A DNA stretch of 64,000 nt. Origin: Bacillota bacterium. Lineage in GTDB: Bacteria > Bacillota > Clostridia > Lachnospirales > Lachnospiraceae. The stretch is from assembly GCA_023439125.1 (NCBI GenBank), contig JAEXOU010000012.1:195229-259228 (forward strand), given 5' to 3'. The position numbers and the translations under genes are program-made. Below the pieces are notes generated by a model that searched no databases, was not told the origin of the DNA, and saw only the letters and a program-made list of their open reading frames with translations. Numbering within the stretch: the first letter of the stretch is position 1; each line of letters starts with the position of its first letter. Below are positions 26,024 to 34,036 of the stretch, one piece after another.

Positions 26024-26447
26024 CTTCCTCATTTTTATCTCTTGCTAAATCAACCAATTCAATCCAGTCTGCATATTCAAACCAGTTAATCGTAGGTTTA
26101 TACTCCTTTGCAAATACAACTCTTGTAACCCCTGAATTAATGATTACTTTTTGGCATTCAGGACATGGAGTATGTGTTACATATAGCGTTGCGTCTTGTC
26201 GATCTTCTGGTGAAACTTCCATTAAACAATTAACTTCCGCATGAATTGTTCTAACACAATGATTATTGCTCATAAAGCAGCCCTCATCTTGACAATGAGG
26301 TAATCCCTTCGGACTGCCATTATAACCTGTTCCTTTAATTCTCTTATTCTTTACTAGCAACGATCCTACATGCAATCTTTCACATGTGCTACGCTCCGCA
26401 ACTTCAAATGCAATGTCCATGAAATAGTTATCCCAATCTTTTCGCAA
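26013..26447 (-). CDS. dCMP deaminase (ComEB-like cytidine/deoxycytidylate deaminase)
   Basis: A 144-residue zinc-dependent deaminase that makes dUMP for thymidylate synthesis. The catalytic HAE lies at residues 69-71 and PCPECQK at 94-100 supplies the zinc cysteines. VGSLLVKNKRIKGTGYNG and the Cys/His-rich HCQDEGCF segment are typical of dCMP deaminases rather than cytidine deaminases. The start appears to be a TTG at 26447 because WDNYFMDIA, near the N-terminus, is conserved; a GGAGG site lies upstream. Its last codons lie within a large hairpin repeat shared with the convergent isomerase gene. Confidence 0.9.
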   Translation of the reverse strand: MRKDWDNYFMDIAFEVAERSTCERLHVGSLLVKNKRIKGTGYNGSPKGLPHCQDEGCFMSNNHCVRTIHAEVNCLMEVSPEDRQDATLYVTHTPCPECQKVIINSGVTRVVFAKEYKPTINWFEYADWIELVDLARDKNEEERL

Positions 26448-26597
26448 TCCTAACTTCCTCCTTATTACTTAATTCATCTCTCTTATATGAACATAATAGC
26501 ATATATCTACACTTTTTTACATAACAACTTATGAAATCGTTTTGAAATATTATTTTTGGGATATAATAATTCTTATTTAATAAATGGAGCCAAAATT

Positions 26598-27830
26598 ATG
26601 AAATTATTGATTAAGCATGGAATCATACTAACAATGGATCAAGTCAATCGAGTGCGTCATAGCGATCATATCGAAAATACAGGAACATTATACAATCCCG
26701 GCGATATACTGATTGAGGATGGCCTCATAAAACATATCTCATCCCAGATTGATATTCCTGAAGATGATTCAATTCAAGTTATAAATGCGAATGGATGTTA
26801 CGTTATACCAGGTATTATCGAAGCACATTGTCATATTGGTATTACAGAAGAAAAAACAGGGATAGAAGGCGATGATGCCAATGAAACTGCCAGTCCGATC
26901 ACACCCTATCTTCGTGCAATCGATGCAGTGAATCCGATGGATGCAGCATTTCATGAGGCAGTTAAGGCAGGTATTACTTCTGTTATGGTTGGTCCAGGAA
27001 GTAGTAATGTGGTTGGTGGACAATTTATGTTTATGAAGACGTGTGGTTCTCGTAAAATTGAAGATTTAGCTGTCCTTAATCCTGCTGCTATGAAAGTGGC
27101 ATTTGGTGAGAATCCGAAGACACTTTATGGAGAGAAAGATGTATTGCCAACAACTCGTATGTCAATTGCAGCAATGCTTCGAGAGGAATTATTTAAAGCA
27201 AAAAAATACTATTTGAAAAAGCGAAAAGCTCTAGAAGATGGGGAAGATTTTGATGAAGATTTTCATATGGAATGTTATCTACCAGTTCTTCGTAAAGAAA
27301 TTCCACTGAAAGCACATGTACATCGTACTGATGATATTTTGACTGCAGTTCGTATCGCAAAAGAGTTTGATGTCGATATTACACTCGATCATTGTAGCGA
27401 AGGCCATCTCATCGTCGATGAGATTAAGGAAACAGGATTTCCTTGTATCGTTGGACCTGATTTAGCATCGCGGAGTAAAATTGAAGTAGAGAATATGGCG
27501 TTTAAAACAGCTGGTATTCTAAACAATGCTGGAATTACCGTTGCAATTACAACCGATCATCCTGTCTCACTCATTCAATCATTACCATTTTGTGCTGGTC
27601 TAGCCGCAAAAAATGGACTTGGTATTGCAGATGCCTTACTCGCAATCACAAGCAATGCAGCAAAAATCTGCCGTGTTGACCATCGACTTGGTACCTTACA
27701 ACCCGGAAAAGATGCTGACATTGCTATCTTTGATGGTAATCCAATGGAGATATTCACTCATTGTCTCTATACCATAATTAATGGTGAAATCGTCTATCAA
27801 ATTGGGAAACATGACAGTAAAGTTTATTAA
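26598..27830 (+). CDS. Amidohydrolase family protein
   Basis: A 410-residue metal-dependent hydrolase with a TIM-barrel fold, similar to the imidazolonepropionase/adenosine-deaminase-like group. Metal-binding motifs are EAHCHIG (HxH, near 79), HVHRTDD, LDHCSEGH and TTDHPVS. The composite N-terminal beta domain (LLIKHGIILTMD) and C-terminal RLGTLQPGKDADIAIFDGNP are family hallmarks. The substrate is not identifiable. GGAG eight bases before the ATG at 26598 supports this start. A bidirectional terminator separates it from the convergent ABC permease gene. Confidence 0.87.
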   Translation: MKLLIKHGIILTMDQVNRVRHSDHIENTGTLYNPGDILIEDGLIKHISSQIDIPEDDSIQVINANGCYVIPGIIEAHCHIGITEEKTGIEGDDANETASPITPYLRAIDAVNPMDAAFHEAVKAGITSVMVGPGSSNVVGGQFMFMKTCGSRKIEDLAVLNPAAMKVAFGENPKTLYGEKDVLPTTRMSIAAMLREELFKAKKYYLKKRKALEDGEDFDEDFHMECYLPVLRKEIPLKAHVHRTDDILTAVRIAKEFDVDITLDHCSEGHLIVDEIKETGFPCIVGPDLASRSKIEVENMAFKTAGILNNAGITVAITTDHPVSLIQSLPFCAGLAAKNGLGIADALLAITSNAAKICRVDHRLGTLQPGKDADIAIFDGNPMEIFTHCLYTIINGEIVYQIGKHDSKVY

Positions 27831-27835
27831 AAAAG

Positions 27836-27878
27836 GCTGTTGCAAAGTCTCTATGATAAATACTGAGTTTGCAACAGC
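27836..27878. terminator. Bidirectional terminator between convergent genes
   Basis: GCTGTTGCAAA (27836-27846) and TTTGCAACAGC (27868-27878) pair perfectly. A4-6 stands on the left, giving a T run for the minus-strand permease transcript; the plus side is AT-rich. Confidence 0.75.
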
Positions 27879-27884
27879 TCAATA

Positions 27885-28622
27885 TTATTTACTCTTAATA
27901 TCAGCCCTTCGTATTAAAAGATAAGAGAAGAAGGTAAATAGAATACTCAGGAACAGATTTGATAACATCCAGTTCCACGGTTGAATTGAACCACCATAAG
28001 TACCTACCATTATTCGAATAAATCGCTTAAGAAAATCTCTAATGGCATAGTTTACAACCAACTCATCCAAAATTGGTAAAACAACAATGATAAATATTGG
28101 GACACCAATGCTAACAATAAGTTTTAAGCTCTTGTTCATTCTGTAGTATAGTACTGCCAAGAAATATCCAAATAATGTTAAACATAAATATAAGAAAACA
28201 TTCCATGCAAACGAAACAAAAAGCAAGCTTAATTTATTATAATCTAACTGAGCATAAAGCTGTATAAACAAGGAAGAAGAAAAACCATTTCCATTGAAAG
28301 TACTGTAAAAAACTGCATCAATGAATCCCATAATCACTGCCATAATGCTACTTGATATTAGGTAACCTAACAATGCTGTTTTTCTTGAAATTCCATTCTG
28401 TAGGCATATAAATAATTCTGATCGAAACAAGCTCAATCCAAAGACGAACAAAGTTATACATGTTGTCAATTCTAAGCCACCGAAGGTTATATAACTATTG
28501 TCTGTACTTAAATTATTCCATAATGCGACCAATGAAAAGGAAGTAAATACGATGATATAAAAAATAATAACTGGTTTTTTTAAGTTTCGTAAGTTAAATG
28601 CTACGGTCTGTTTTAATTTCAT
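27885..28622 (-). CDS. ABC transporter permease of the YtrA-controlled system
   Basis: A 245-residue membrane protein with six predicted helices and no enzymatic motif. It follows the ATPase gene by ten bases and the regulator before that. This arrangement matches ABC-2-type exporters controlled by GntR/YtrA regulators, which often respond to cell-wall antibiotics in Firmicutes. The assignment comes mainly from context. The ATG has an AAGGAGG site within the spacer after the ATPase gene. Confidence 0.75.
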   Translation of the reverse strand: MKLKQTVAFNLRNLKKPVIIFYIIVFTSFSLVALWNNLSTDNSYITFGGLELTTCITLFVFGLSLFRSELFICLQNGISRKTALLGYLISSSIMAVIMGFIDAVFYSTFNGNGFSSSLFIQLYAQLDYNKLSLLFVSFAWNVFLYLCLTLFGYFLAVLYYRMNKSLKLIVSIGVPIFIIVVLPILDELVVNYAIRDFLKRFIRIMVGTYGGSIQPWNWMLSNLFLSILFTFFSYLLIRRADIKSK

Positions 28623-28632
28623 AATAACCTCC

Positions 28633-29493
28633 TTAATTATTCGTTAAATCAATAAATAACTTTTGCAAGTCCAGTTTCGTAATTTCAACTCCAACTGGGA
28701 TTTCCATTTTATTGTATTGACCATGTATATTTACTGTTTTTAACCCACCAAGGATTGTTGTTCCAAGAACTTCTTTTCCTTTTATAAAATCATCAACAAT
28801 ACTAATTGGACCAGATACAGTATAACCGCTAGCCAAAAGTTCCTCACAAGATTGATTACGAATTATTTTTCCTTTTTTTATAATCATAACTTCTTCGATT
28901 ACGTTAACAACTTCATCAATTAGATGAGTTGATATAATAAATGTTCTTGGATTGTCAGAATAAGATTTTATTAAGCATCGATAAAACAAATCACGATGAT
29001 TCGCATCCAATCCTAAAACTGGTTCATCTAAGAGAATATAGTCAGCTTTTACACATAGTGCTGTTATGAGTTTATAAATCGATGTATATCCTGTTGATAA
29101 TGTCCTCAGTAGCTTATTTGGATTTAATTCAAATTCATCACATAGCTCTTTGGCATACTCATCGTCAAACCCTGGATAAAAGCTTTTTGTACATTGAAAA
29201 ACTTGTTTTACCTTATATGTATCGGGATATAAATTCTGTTCGCTCATCATGTAAACGTTTCCTTGAGCCATATCATTCTCAACCGCAATTTGTCCATCGA
29301 TTGTAATAGAACCACTCGTTGGAAATAAACGATTTGCTATTAAATTAAATAATGTTGATTTACCCGCACCATTTCTTCCAAGTAGCCCATATATCTTTTC
29401 TTTCTCAAAGTGTAAGCTAACATCATCAATGGCTCGATTTGAACCAAACTCCTTCACCAAATTGTTAATTTGGATTCCTTCAAAATTATTCAT
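28633..29493 (-). CDS. ABC transporter ATP-binding protein
   Basis: A 286-residue ATPase subunit. Walker A is GRNGAGKST (about 45-53), the signature is LSTGYTSI in place of LSGGQ, and Walker B is YILLDEPVLGLD, followed by the switch histidine in ISTHLIDEV. The altered signature is common in YtrB-type ATPases. The start at 29493 is preceded by GGAGGAGGT five bases upstream and lies 8 bases inside the end of the regulator gene, which suggests translational coupling. It should power the adjacent six-helix permease. Confidence 0.9.
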   Translation of the reverse strand: MNNFEGIQINNLVKEFGSNRAIDDVSLHFEKEKIYGLLGRNGAGKSTLFNLIANRLFPTSGSITIDGQIAVENDMAQGNVYMMSEQNLYPDTYKVKQVFQCTKSFYPGFDDEYAKELCDEFELNPNKLLRTLSTGYTSIYKLITALCVKADYILLDEPVLGLDANHRDLFYRCLIKSYSDNPRTFIISTHLIDEVVNVIEEVMIIKKGKIIRNQSCEELLASGYTVSGPISIVDDFIKGKEVLGTTILGGLKTVNIHGQYNKMEIPVGVEITKLDLQKLFIDLTNN

Positions 29494-29869
29494 GATGAAC
29501 CTCCTCCATGCCTCGCTCAATATACGTTAAAATATCTTTTTTACTTAACCCTAACTTACTTGCTTCGATAAGCATACTCTCAACATATGTGCTATAAAAC
29601 TCTGACCTTCTCTTCTTAGTTATCTTTGCAACTGCTCCAGTACTTACAAACATACCAACCCCCCTTTTCTTATAAATAATGTCTGCATCAATTAGTCGGT
29701 TCATCCCTTTTAGCACGGTTGCTGGATTTATCTTTAATGTAGTTGATACTTCTGTTGTAGATGGAATCTGAGTTTCCTCTGGGAAGGCACCAGTAAAAAT
29801 AGCTTCTTCAATTTCATCTGCAATCTGAATAAATATTGGTTTACTGCTGTCAAAATCTAGATTAAACAT
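29486..29869 (-). CDS. GntR-family (YtrA-like) transcription regulator
   Basis: A 127-residue repressor with an N-terminal winged helix (PIFIQIADEIEEAIFTG, TQIPSTTEVSTTLKINPATV) and a short helical C-terminal region, the YtrA subfamily architecture. GGAGG lies a few bases before the ATG at 29869. It heads the operon with the ATPase and permease. A perfect inverted repeat just upstream is probably its own operator, so the operon should be autoregulated. The effector is unknown. Confidence 0.9.
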   Translation of the reverse strand: MFNLDFDSSKPIFIQIADEIEEAIFTGAFPEETQIPSTTEVSTTLKINPATVLKGMNRLIDADIIYKKRGVGMFVSTGAVAKITKKRRSEFYSTYVESMLIEASKLGLSKKDILTYIERGMEEVHHE

Positions 29870-29902
29870 ATAACCTCCAATCATAATATTATACTTCGTC
29901 GG

Positions 29903-29922
29903 TTAGTTACTTATGTAACTAA
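29903..29922. promoter_or_regulatory. Probable operator of the YtrA-like regulator
   Basis: TTAGTTAC (29903-29910) and GTAACTAA (29915-29922) are perfect arms around TTAT. A TATAAT-like element lies downstream on the minus strand (about 29888), so the palindrome overlaps the probable -35 region. Confidence 0.65.
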
Positions 29923-30136
29923 CTATATACCCATTGTTATTTTATGTCAATATATTTTTTTAATTTTATTATTCTTTTAACACTGTGCTAAATAAAGTAG
30001 CAAAAGTACCAAAATATTGTCATTTAACTCTTAACAAGGTCGAAACTACAAGAAGAAACTTTCTTGACCTAGCAGTTGGTCGCAAGTATAATTTACTTAT
30101 TGGAAATATTTGTAATATTTATGAAAGGAAAACATC

Positions 30137-31282
30137 ATGCGAATTGGTATTAACTTACTCTTCTTAACGAATAACACAAATTCGAGTGTTGGTAAACATA
30201 CAGAAGCATTATTGAATGGATTCCGTAAGATTAATTTGTTGAGTGATTGCTACCTTTTCGTACGAAAGTGTTATTATGAAAAAGCAAAATCAGAATGTCC
30301 CGAAGCAAAAATTATTCCTATCCATGCTAACAAAATCATGGACTATCTCTTAACTCATAAAAGAAAGCATTCCAACTTTGCGGAATGCTATTACTTAAAT
30401 CGTTTTACTCTTCCAAAAACCATAAAGAAACTGCAGATTGATCTCATGTTCCATCCTTTTAATGATAGTACAATTCGTTTCGTAAAGGGAATACGTAACA
30501 TTGTCGTGATACATGATTTATATTATCTTAGATATCCGACCTACTATGGAAGATTTCACTATCTCTACGCCAAGAAAAAACACGAGTACTTCTTGAAGAA
30601 TAGTAACTCTATTGTTGCTGTCTCCGAATTTGTTAAGAATGATATTATGTTAAATATACAATCATCTGCCAATTCCTTTATACAAGTGATACCGAATGCA
30701 GTCGCTACTGCTGAGAAATTCACAAGCTTTGTCCCGGTGGAAGGGCCATATATACTTTCTGTTGCTTCCCAAACATATCATAAGAACTTAATTACCTTAC
30801 TACGTGCTTTTAACCTGATTAAGAAACGAATCCCACATCAATTAGTTCTTATCGGAAAACATAAGGATATGACCTTTGAGCTCCAAGAATATATAAAGAA
30901 ACAACACTTAGATGACCGAGTGTTATGTATTGAAGGGATACCAGATGAACATCGTAACAGTCTCTATCAGCATGCCTCATTACTTGTAACCCCTTCCTTA
31001 TGTGAGAGTTTCGGTCGTGTTCCGATTGAAGCCGCTTTGCTAAAGATTCCAGTTATAACTTCAAAGTCGAGTGCACTTTTGGAAGTCACCTTAGACTTAC
31101 TTAACTACTATGATCCACCTACAGATAGTCAAGCACTTGCAATGAAAATAATCGATGTACTACGTAACCCTCCTTCTTATGAGGCCCGAGAACAAGTTGC
31201 AGCAACATATGCAAGAACCTATGATGAAACATCCATCGCCAACCGATATGCAACCTTATTTCAGCCTCATACATATGAATAA
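30137..31282 (+). CDS. Family 4 glycosyltransferase
   Basis: A 381-residue GT-B enzyme. The N-terminus MRIGINLLFLTNNTNSSVGK holds the glycine-rich acceptor-side loop. The C-terminal half has YILSVASQTYHKNLITLLRA, VLIGKH, and a donor-binding stretch in which SLCESFGRVPIEAALLKIP carries the E-x7-E-like motif of GT4. It transfers a sugar to an unknown acceptor, perhaps cell-surface glycan. It stands alone, with an AAAGGAAAA ribosome site, divergent from the YtrA operon and convergent with metY. Confidence 0.87.
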   Translation: MRIGINLLFLTNNTNSSVGKHTEALLNGFRKINLLSDCYLFVRKCYYEKAKSECPEAKIIPIHANKIMDYLLTHKRKHSNFAECYYLNRFTLPKTIKKLQIDLMFHPFNDSTIRFVKGIRNIVVIHDLYYLRYPTYYGRFHYLYAKKKHEYFLKNSNSIVAVSEFVKNDIMLNIQSSANSFIQVIPNAVATAEKFTSFVPVEGPYILSVASQTYHKNLITLLRAFNLIKKRIPHQLVLIGKHKDMTFELQEYIKKQHLDDRVLCIEGIPDEHRNSLYQHASLLVTPSLCESFGRVPIEAALLKIPVITSKSSALLEVTLDLLNYYDPPTDSQALAMKIIDVLRNPPSYEAREQVAATYARTYDETSIANRYATLFQPHTYE

Positions 31283-31289
31283 AAATGTA

Positions 31290-31380
31290 AAAAATGAGAT
31301 TGATGATATGCTTATAAAGCGCCTTACAAGTCATGACTTGTGAGCAAACGCTCCGATGAAAACATACATCAATCTCATTC
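31290..31380. repeat. Family 1 convergent-end hairpin repeat, copy 4
   Basis: The stem is AAATGAGATTGATGATATG (from 31292) with CATACATCAATCTCATT (31363-31379); the inner ACAAGTCATGACTTGT is a perfect 16-base palindrome. The conserved GCGCCTTACAAGT and CTTGTGAGC are present, but the stem sequence is unrelated to copies 1 and 3. It lies between the convergent glycosyltransferase and metY genes. Confidence 0.85.
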
Positions 31381-31386
31381 TTAATC

Positions 31387-31412
31387 AAAAAGCTGTCCTA
31401 TGACCAACAGCC
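31387..31412 (-). terminator. metY terminator
   Basis: GCTGT and ACAGC flank a ten-base loop, followed by TTTTTG in the minus direction. The stem is short, but the T run and position (just past the metY stop) support it. Confidence 0.55.
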
Positions 31413-31414
31413 CA

Positions 31415-32683
31415 CTATAAATCTATATTATCTAAACTCTGCTTAATATCATCGATAATATCATCAACATTTTCTAAGCCAACGGAGAAACGAATCATAC
31501 CTGGATTTACACCACATGCAATTAACTGTTCGTCGGTAAGCTGGCGGTGGGTTGCACTTGCTGGATGAAGCACACAAGTACGAATATCAGCAACATGCAC
31601 TTCATTGGAAGCAAGCTTTAGGCCATCCATAAATTTAACTGCATTTGCTTTTCCACCTTTAATTACGATTGTGATAACTCCACACGCTCCCTTTGGAAGA
31701 TACTTTTTGGCAAGATCATAATATTTATCACCTTCCAATGCAGCATAATGAACCTCTTCTATCTTCTCGGATTCCTTAAAGTATTGAGCAACCTTTAGCC
31801 CATTCTCACAATACTGTTTCATACGTACTGGTAATGTTTCAAGACCTAGATTAAGTAAGAATGCTGAATTCGCTGATGGGTATGCACCAAAGTCTCTCAT
31901 CAACTGCATTCTAGCTTTGATTATGTATGCCATCTTACCAAAATCTCTCGTATAAACAACTCCGTGGTATGACTCATCAGGTTCCGTAAACTCAGGATAT
32001 TTACCATTCGTCCAGTCAAAGTTACCACTATCTACAATTACTCCACCTACTTGCAGTGCATGACCATCCATATATTTCGAAGTAGAATGTACTACAATAT
32101 CAGCTCCATACTCAAATGGTTTACATAGAATTGGTGTTGCAAATGTATTATCTATAATAAGTGGAACTTGATGCTTATGAGCAAATTTTGCAAACTTTTC
32201 AATGTCCAATACAGCAAGTGCTGGATTTGCTAAAGTCTCGCCAAAAACTGCTCTCGTATTATCTTTAAATGCGCGATCTAACTCTTCCTCATCTGCTTGC
32301 GCGTCAACAAAGATACACTCAATTCCTAGCTTCTTTAATGTTACTGCGAATAAGTTAACTGTTCCTCCATAAATTGTTGAAGTACTAATAAAGCTCTCTC
32401 CCGCTTTACATATATTTAGAATGGATAGTAACGATGCTGCCTGACCTGAGGAAGTACACATTGCACCTACTCCGCCTTCTAAGTCTGCAATTTTCTTCTC
32501 AACAACCTCTACTGTTGGATTAGAGAATCTGGAGTACATATGAGCAGTTGGCATATCAAATAATTCACCAATACGCTCTGTTGAATCAAATTTATAGGTT
32601 GTACTCTGTACAATTGGCATTACTCTAGGCTCACCATTTTTTGGTGAATAGCCGGAATGTAAACATTTTGTTTCGTCCTTCAT
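31415..32683 (-). CDS. metY: O-acetylhomoserine sulfhydrylase (aminocarboxypropyltransferase)
   Basis: PLP enzyme of 422 residues that makes homocysteine from O-acetylhomoserine and sulfide. The N-terminus ETKCLHSGYSPKNGEPR and MYSRFSNPTVEVVE are typical. The PLP lysine is in HSTSKYMDGH (near 207), preceded by VIDNTFATP. Cystathionine synthase relatives are shorter, about 380-390 residues, so the length favours MetY. The ATG at 32683 fits the family start; a TTG at 32689 is closer to the AGGAG site and is possible. I see no S-box or other methionine riboswitch upstream. Confidence 0.92.
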   Translation of the reverse strand: MKDETKCLHSGYSPKNGEPRVMPIVQSTTYKFDSTERIGELFDMPTAHMYSRFSNPTVEVVEKKIADLEGGVGAMCTSSGQAASLLSILNICKAGESFISTSTIYGGTVNLFAVTLKKLGIECIFVDAQADEEELDRAFKDNTRAVFGETLANPALAVLDIEKFAKFAHKHQVPLIIDNTFATPILCKPFEYGADIVVHSTSKYMDGHALQVGGVIVDSGNFDWTNGKYPEFTEPDESYHGVVYTRDFGKMAYIIKARMQLMRDFGAYPSANSAFLLNLGLETLPVRMKQYCENGLKVAQYFKESEKIEEVHYAALEGDKYYDLAKKYLPKGACGVITIVIKGGKANAVKFMDGLKLASNEVHVADIRTCVLHPASATHRQLTDEQLIACGVNPGMIRFSVGLENVDDIIDDIKQSLDNIDL

Positions 32684-32812
32684 GTTCAAATATCTCCTAT
32701 ATCATTTATTATGTAATCAAGGCTTACGTCTTTTTGTAATTAATACTTTAACACAATGAAGTACTATTGTCCATATCCTAAATGCTACATGTAATGCATA
32801 TTGTTTTATCTG

Positions 32813-34027
32813 CTAAGATGCTCGTTTCTTTAATTTTTCATAAATTACAGAAACGAACCAAGTTATCATTGGATTTATCAAAACTCCTAAAGCAGAAAAA
32901 AATAGTATTGCTATCTTAGTTTTATTTTTCTTCTCACGTCGTATATTGGTCAGTGATACTACTGTAAACGGCATAAATATGCCAAATAGTAATACGGACC
33001 ATACCAATGGAGTATAGGACATAATTTGAATCGGTATGACGGTAAGACTCGAGATTATCCCCAGTATACCAAGTACGATTGCGCAGGCACGCATCGGGCG
33101 CTTAACAATATATAACGGGATTAAGAAACTTCTCCACAGAGATCCCGTCTGTGCTCCACCAAAAAGAACTCCTACCATATTTCGAATGGAAACCATCGTA
33201 AATGATTGTACAATGTCTAGTGGTTCTTTTTCTTCCTCTTTCTCGTAACTGCCCTCTCGAATTGCTTGAATGGATAATGTATCGATTGTCCATAAAAGTA
33301 TAATAAATACTGCAAAAGGTATCGTCTTTAATATCGTTATCACGTCAAAACCAAATCCAATTCCCCACATATTGTTCCACCAATAGAAAGGATTCAGATT
33401 TAAGTTAGAACTTGTCGATGATATCTCATACCCCATACCCATTAAATATGGAATAACCAATGCAACTATGGATGTCATCGGGATAATCATCCAATTCCTC
33501 TTAAGGGACAGTAGGATCAGATAACCTAAGATGAGAACAAGGAGCAGTGTCCAAAATACATGTTTCTCGTTCGTAAAATAATGATATAGCTTACGAACCG
33601 ACATCCATATACCAGAAATCCCGAAAGCGAGCGTAATACTTGTCTTACATGTAAAACCAGCTAAACCTAATATATATTGAAACAAACCACTTTTCACAAT
33701 AATAATTCCCAACAAACCAACTGAAATTCCTAGGATAAATGGATGTACGCCAAATGCAGACATCACAGGAATCAGCACAACAAGTGGTGCTAATGTACCT
33801 GCTGGTGATGCATTTGGGTACACAACAGAAGTAATCAAGGTTATGATACTTCCTATTAGGACTTCAATTCTTATATTATCTAAAACAAAATCAGGATTCT
33901 TAATGAAAAGCTCCTGTGCCCATACAAGAGCAAAGGAAGAAACAAGTGCGATTTTTCCTATCAAACCAGATAATGCTGGTATGAAGTCTTTATAGCAAAT
34001 ATGAAACCTCTTCATCTTCTTCACCAC
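32813..34027 (-). CDS. DUF3360-like polytopic membrane protein
   Basis: A 404-residue membrane protein with about eleven helices. DFIPALSGLIGKIALVSSF, DNIRIEVLIGSI and YPNASPAGTLAPLVVLIPVM resemble the DUF3360 family as I recall it, whose members look like SulP/xanthine-type permeases. It is therefore a possible anion or metabolite transporter. It starts ten bases after the DUF4914 gene, so the two should work together. The start is uncertain: a GTG at 34027 lacks a clear ribosome site and an ATG follows at 34015. Confidence 0.7.
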   Translation of the reverse strand: MVKKMKRFHICYKDFIPALSGLIGKIALVSSFALVWAQELFIKNPDFVLDNIRIEVLIGSIITLITSVVYPNASPAGTLAPLVVLIPVMSAFGVHPFILGISVGLLGIIIVKSGLFQYILGLAGFTCKTSITLAFGISGIWMSVRKLYHYFTNEKHVFWTLLLVLILGYLILLSLKRNWMIIPMTSIVALVIPYLMGMGYEISSTSSNLNLNPFYWWNNMWGIGFGFDVITILKTIPFAVFIILLWTIDTLSIQAIREGSYEKEEEKEPLDIVQSFTMVSIRNMVGVLFGGAQTGSLWRSFLIPLYIVKRPMRACAIVLGILGIISSLTVIPIQIMSYTPLVWSVLLFGIFMPFTVVSLTNIRREKKNKTKIAILFFSALGVLINPMITWFVSVIYEKLKKRAS

Positions 34028-34036
34028 AAGACAATA

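Noticed and set aside
32690..32812. S-box riboswitch upstream of metY
   Set aside because: The spacer is short, AT-rich and lacks the conserved S-box blocks or a terminator.
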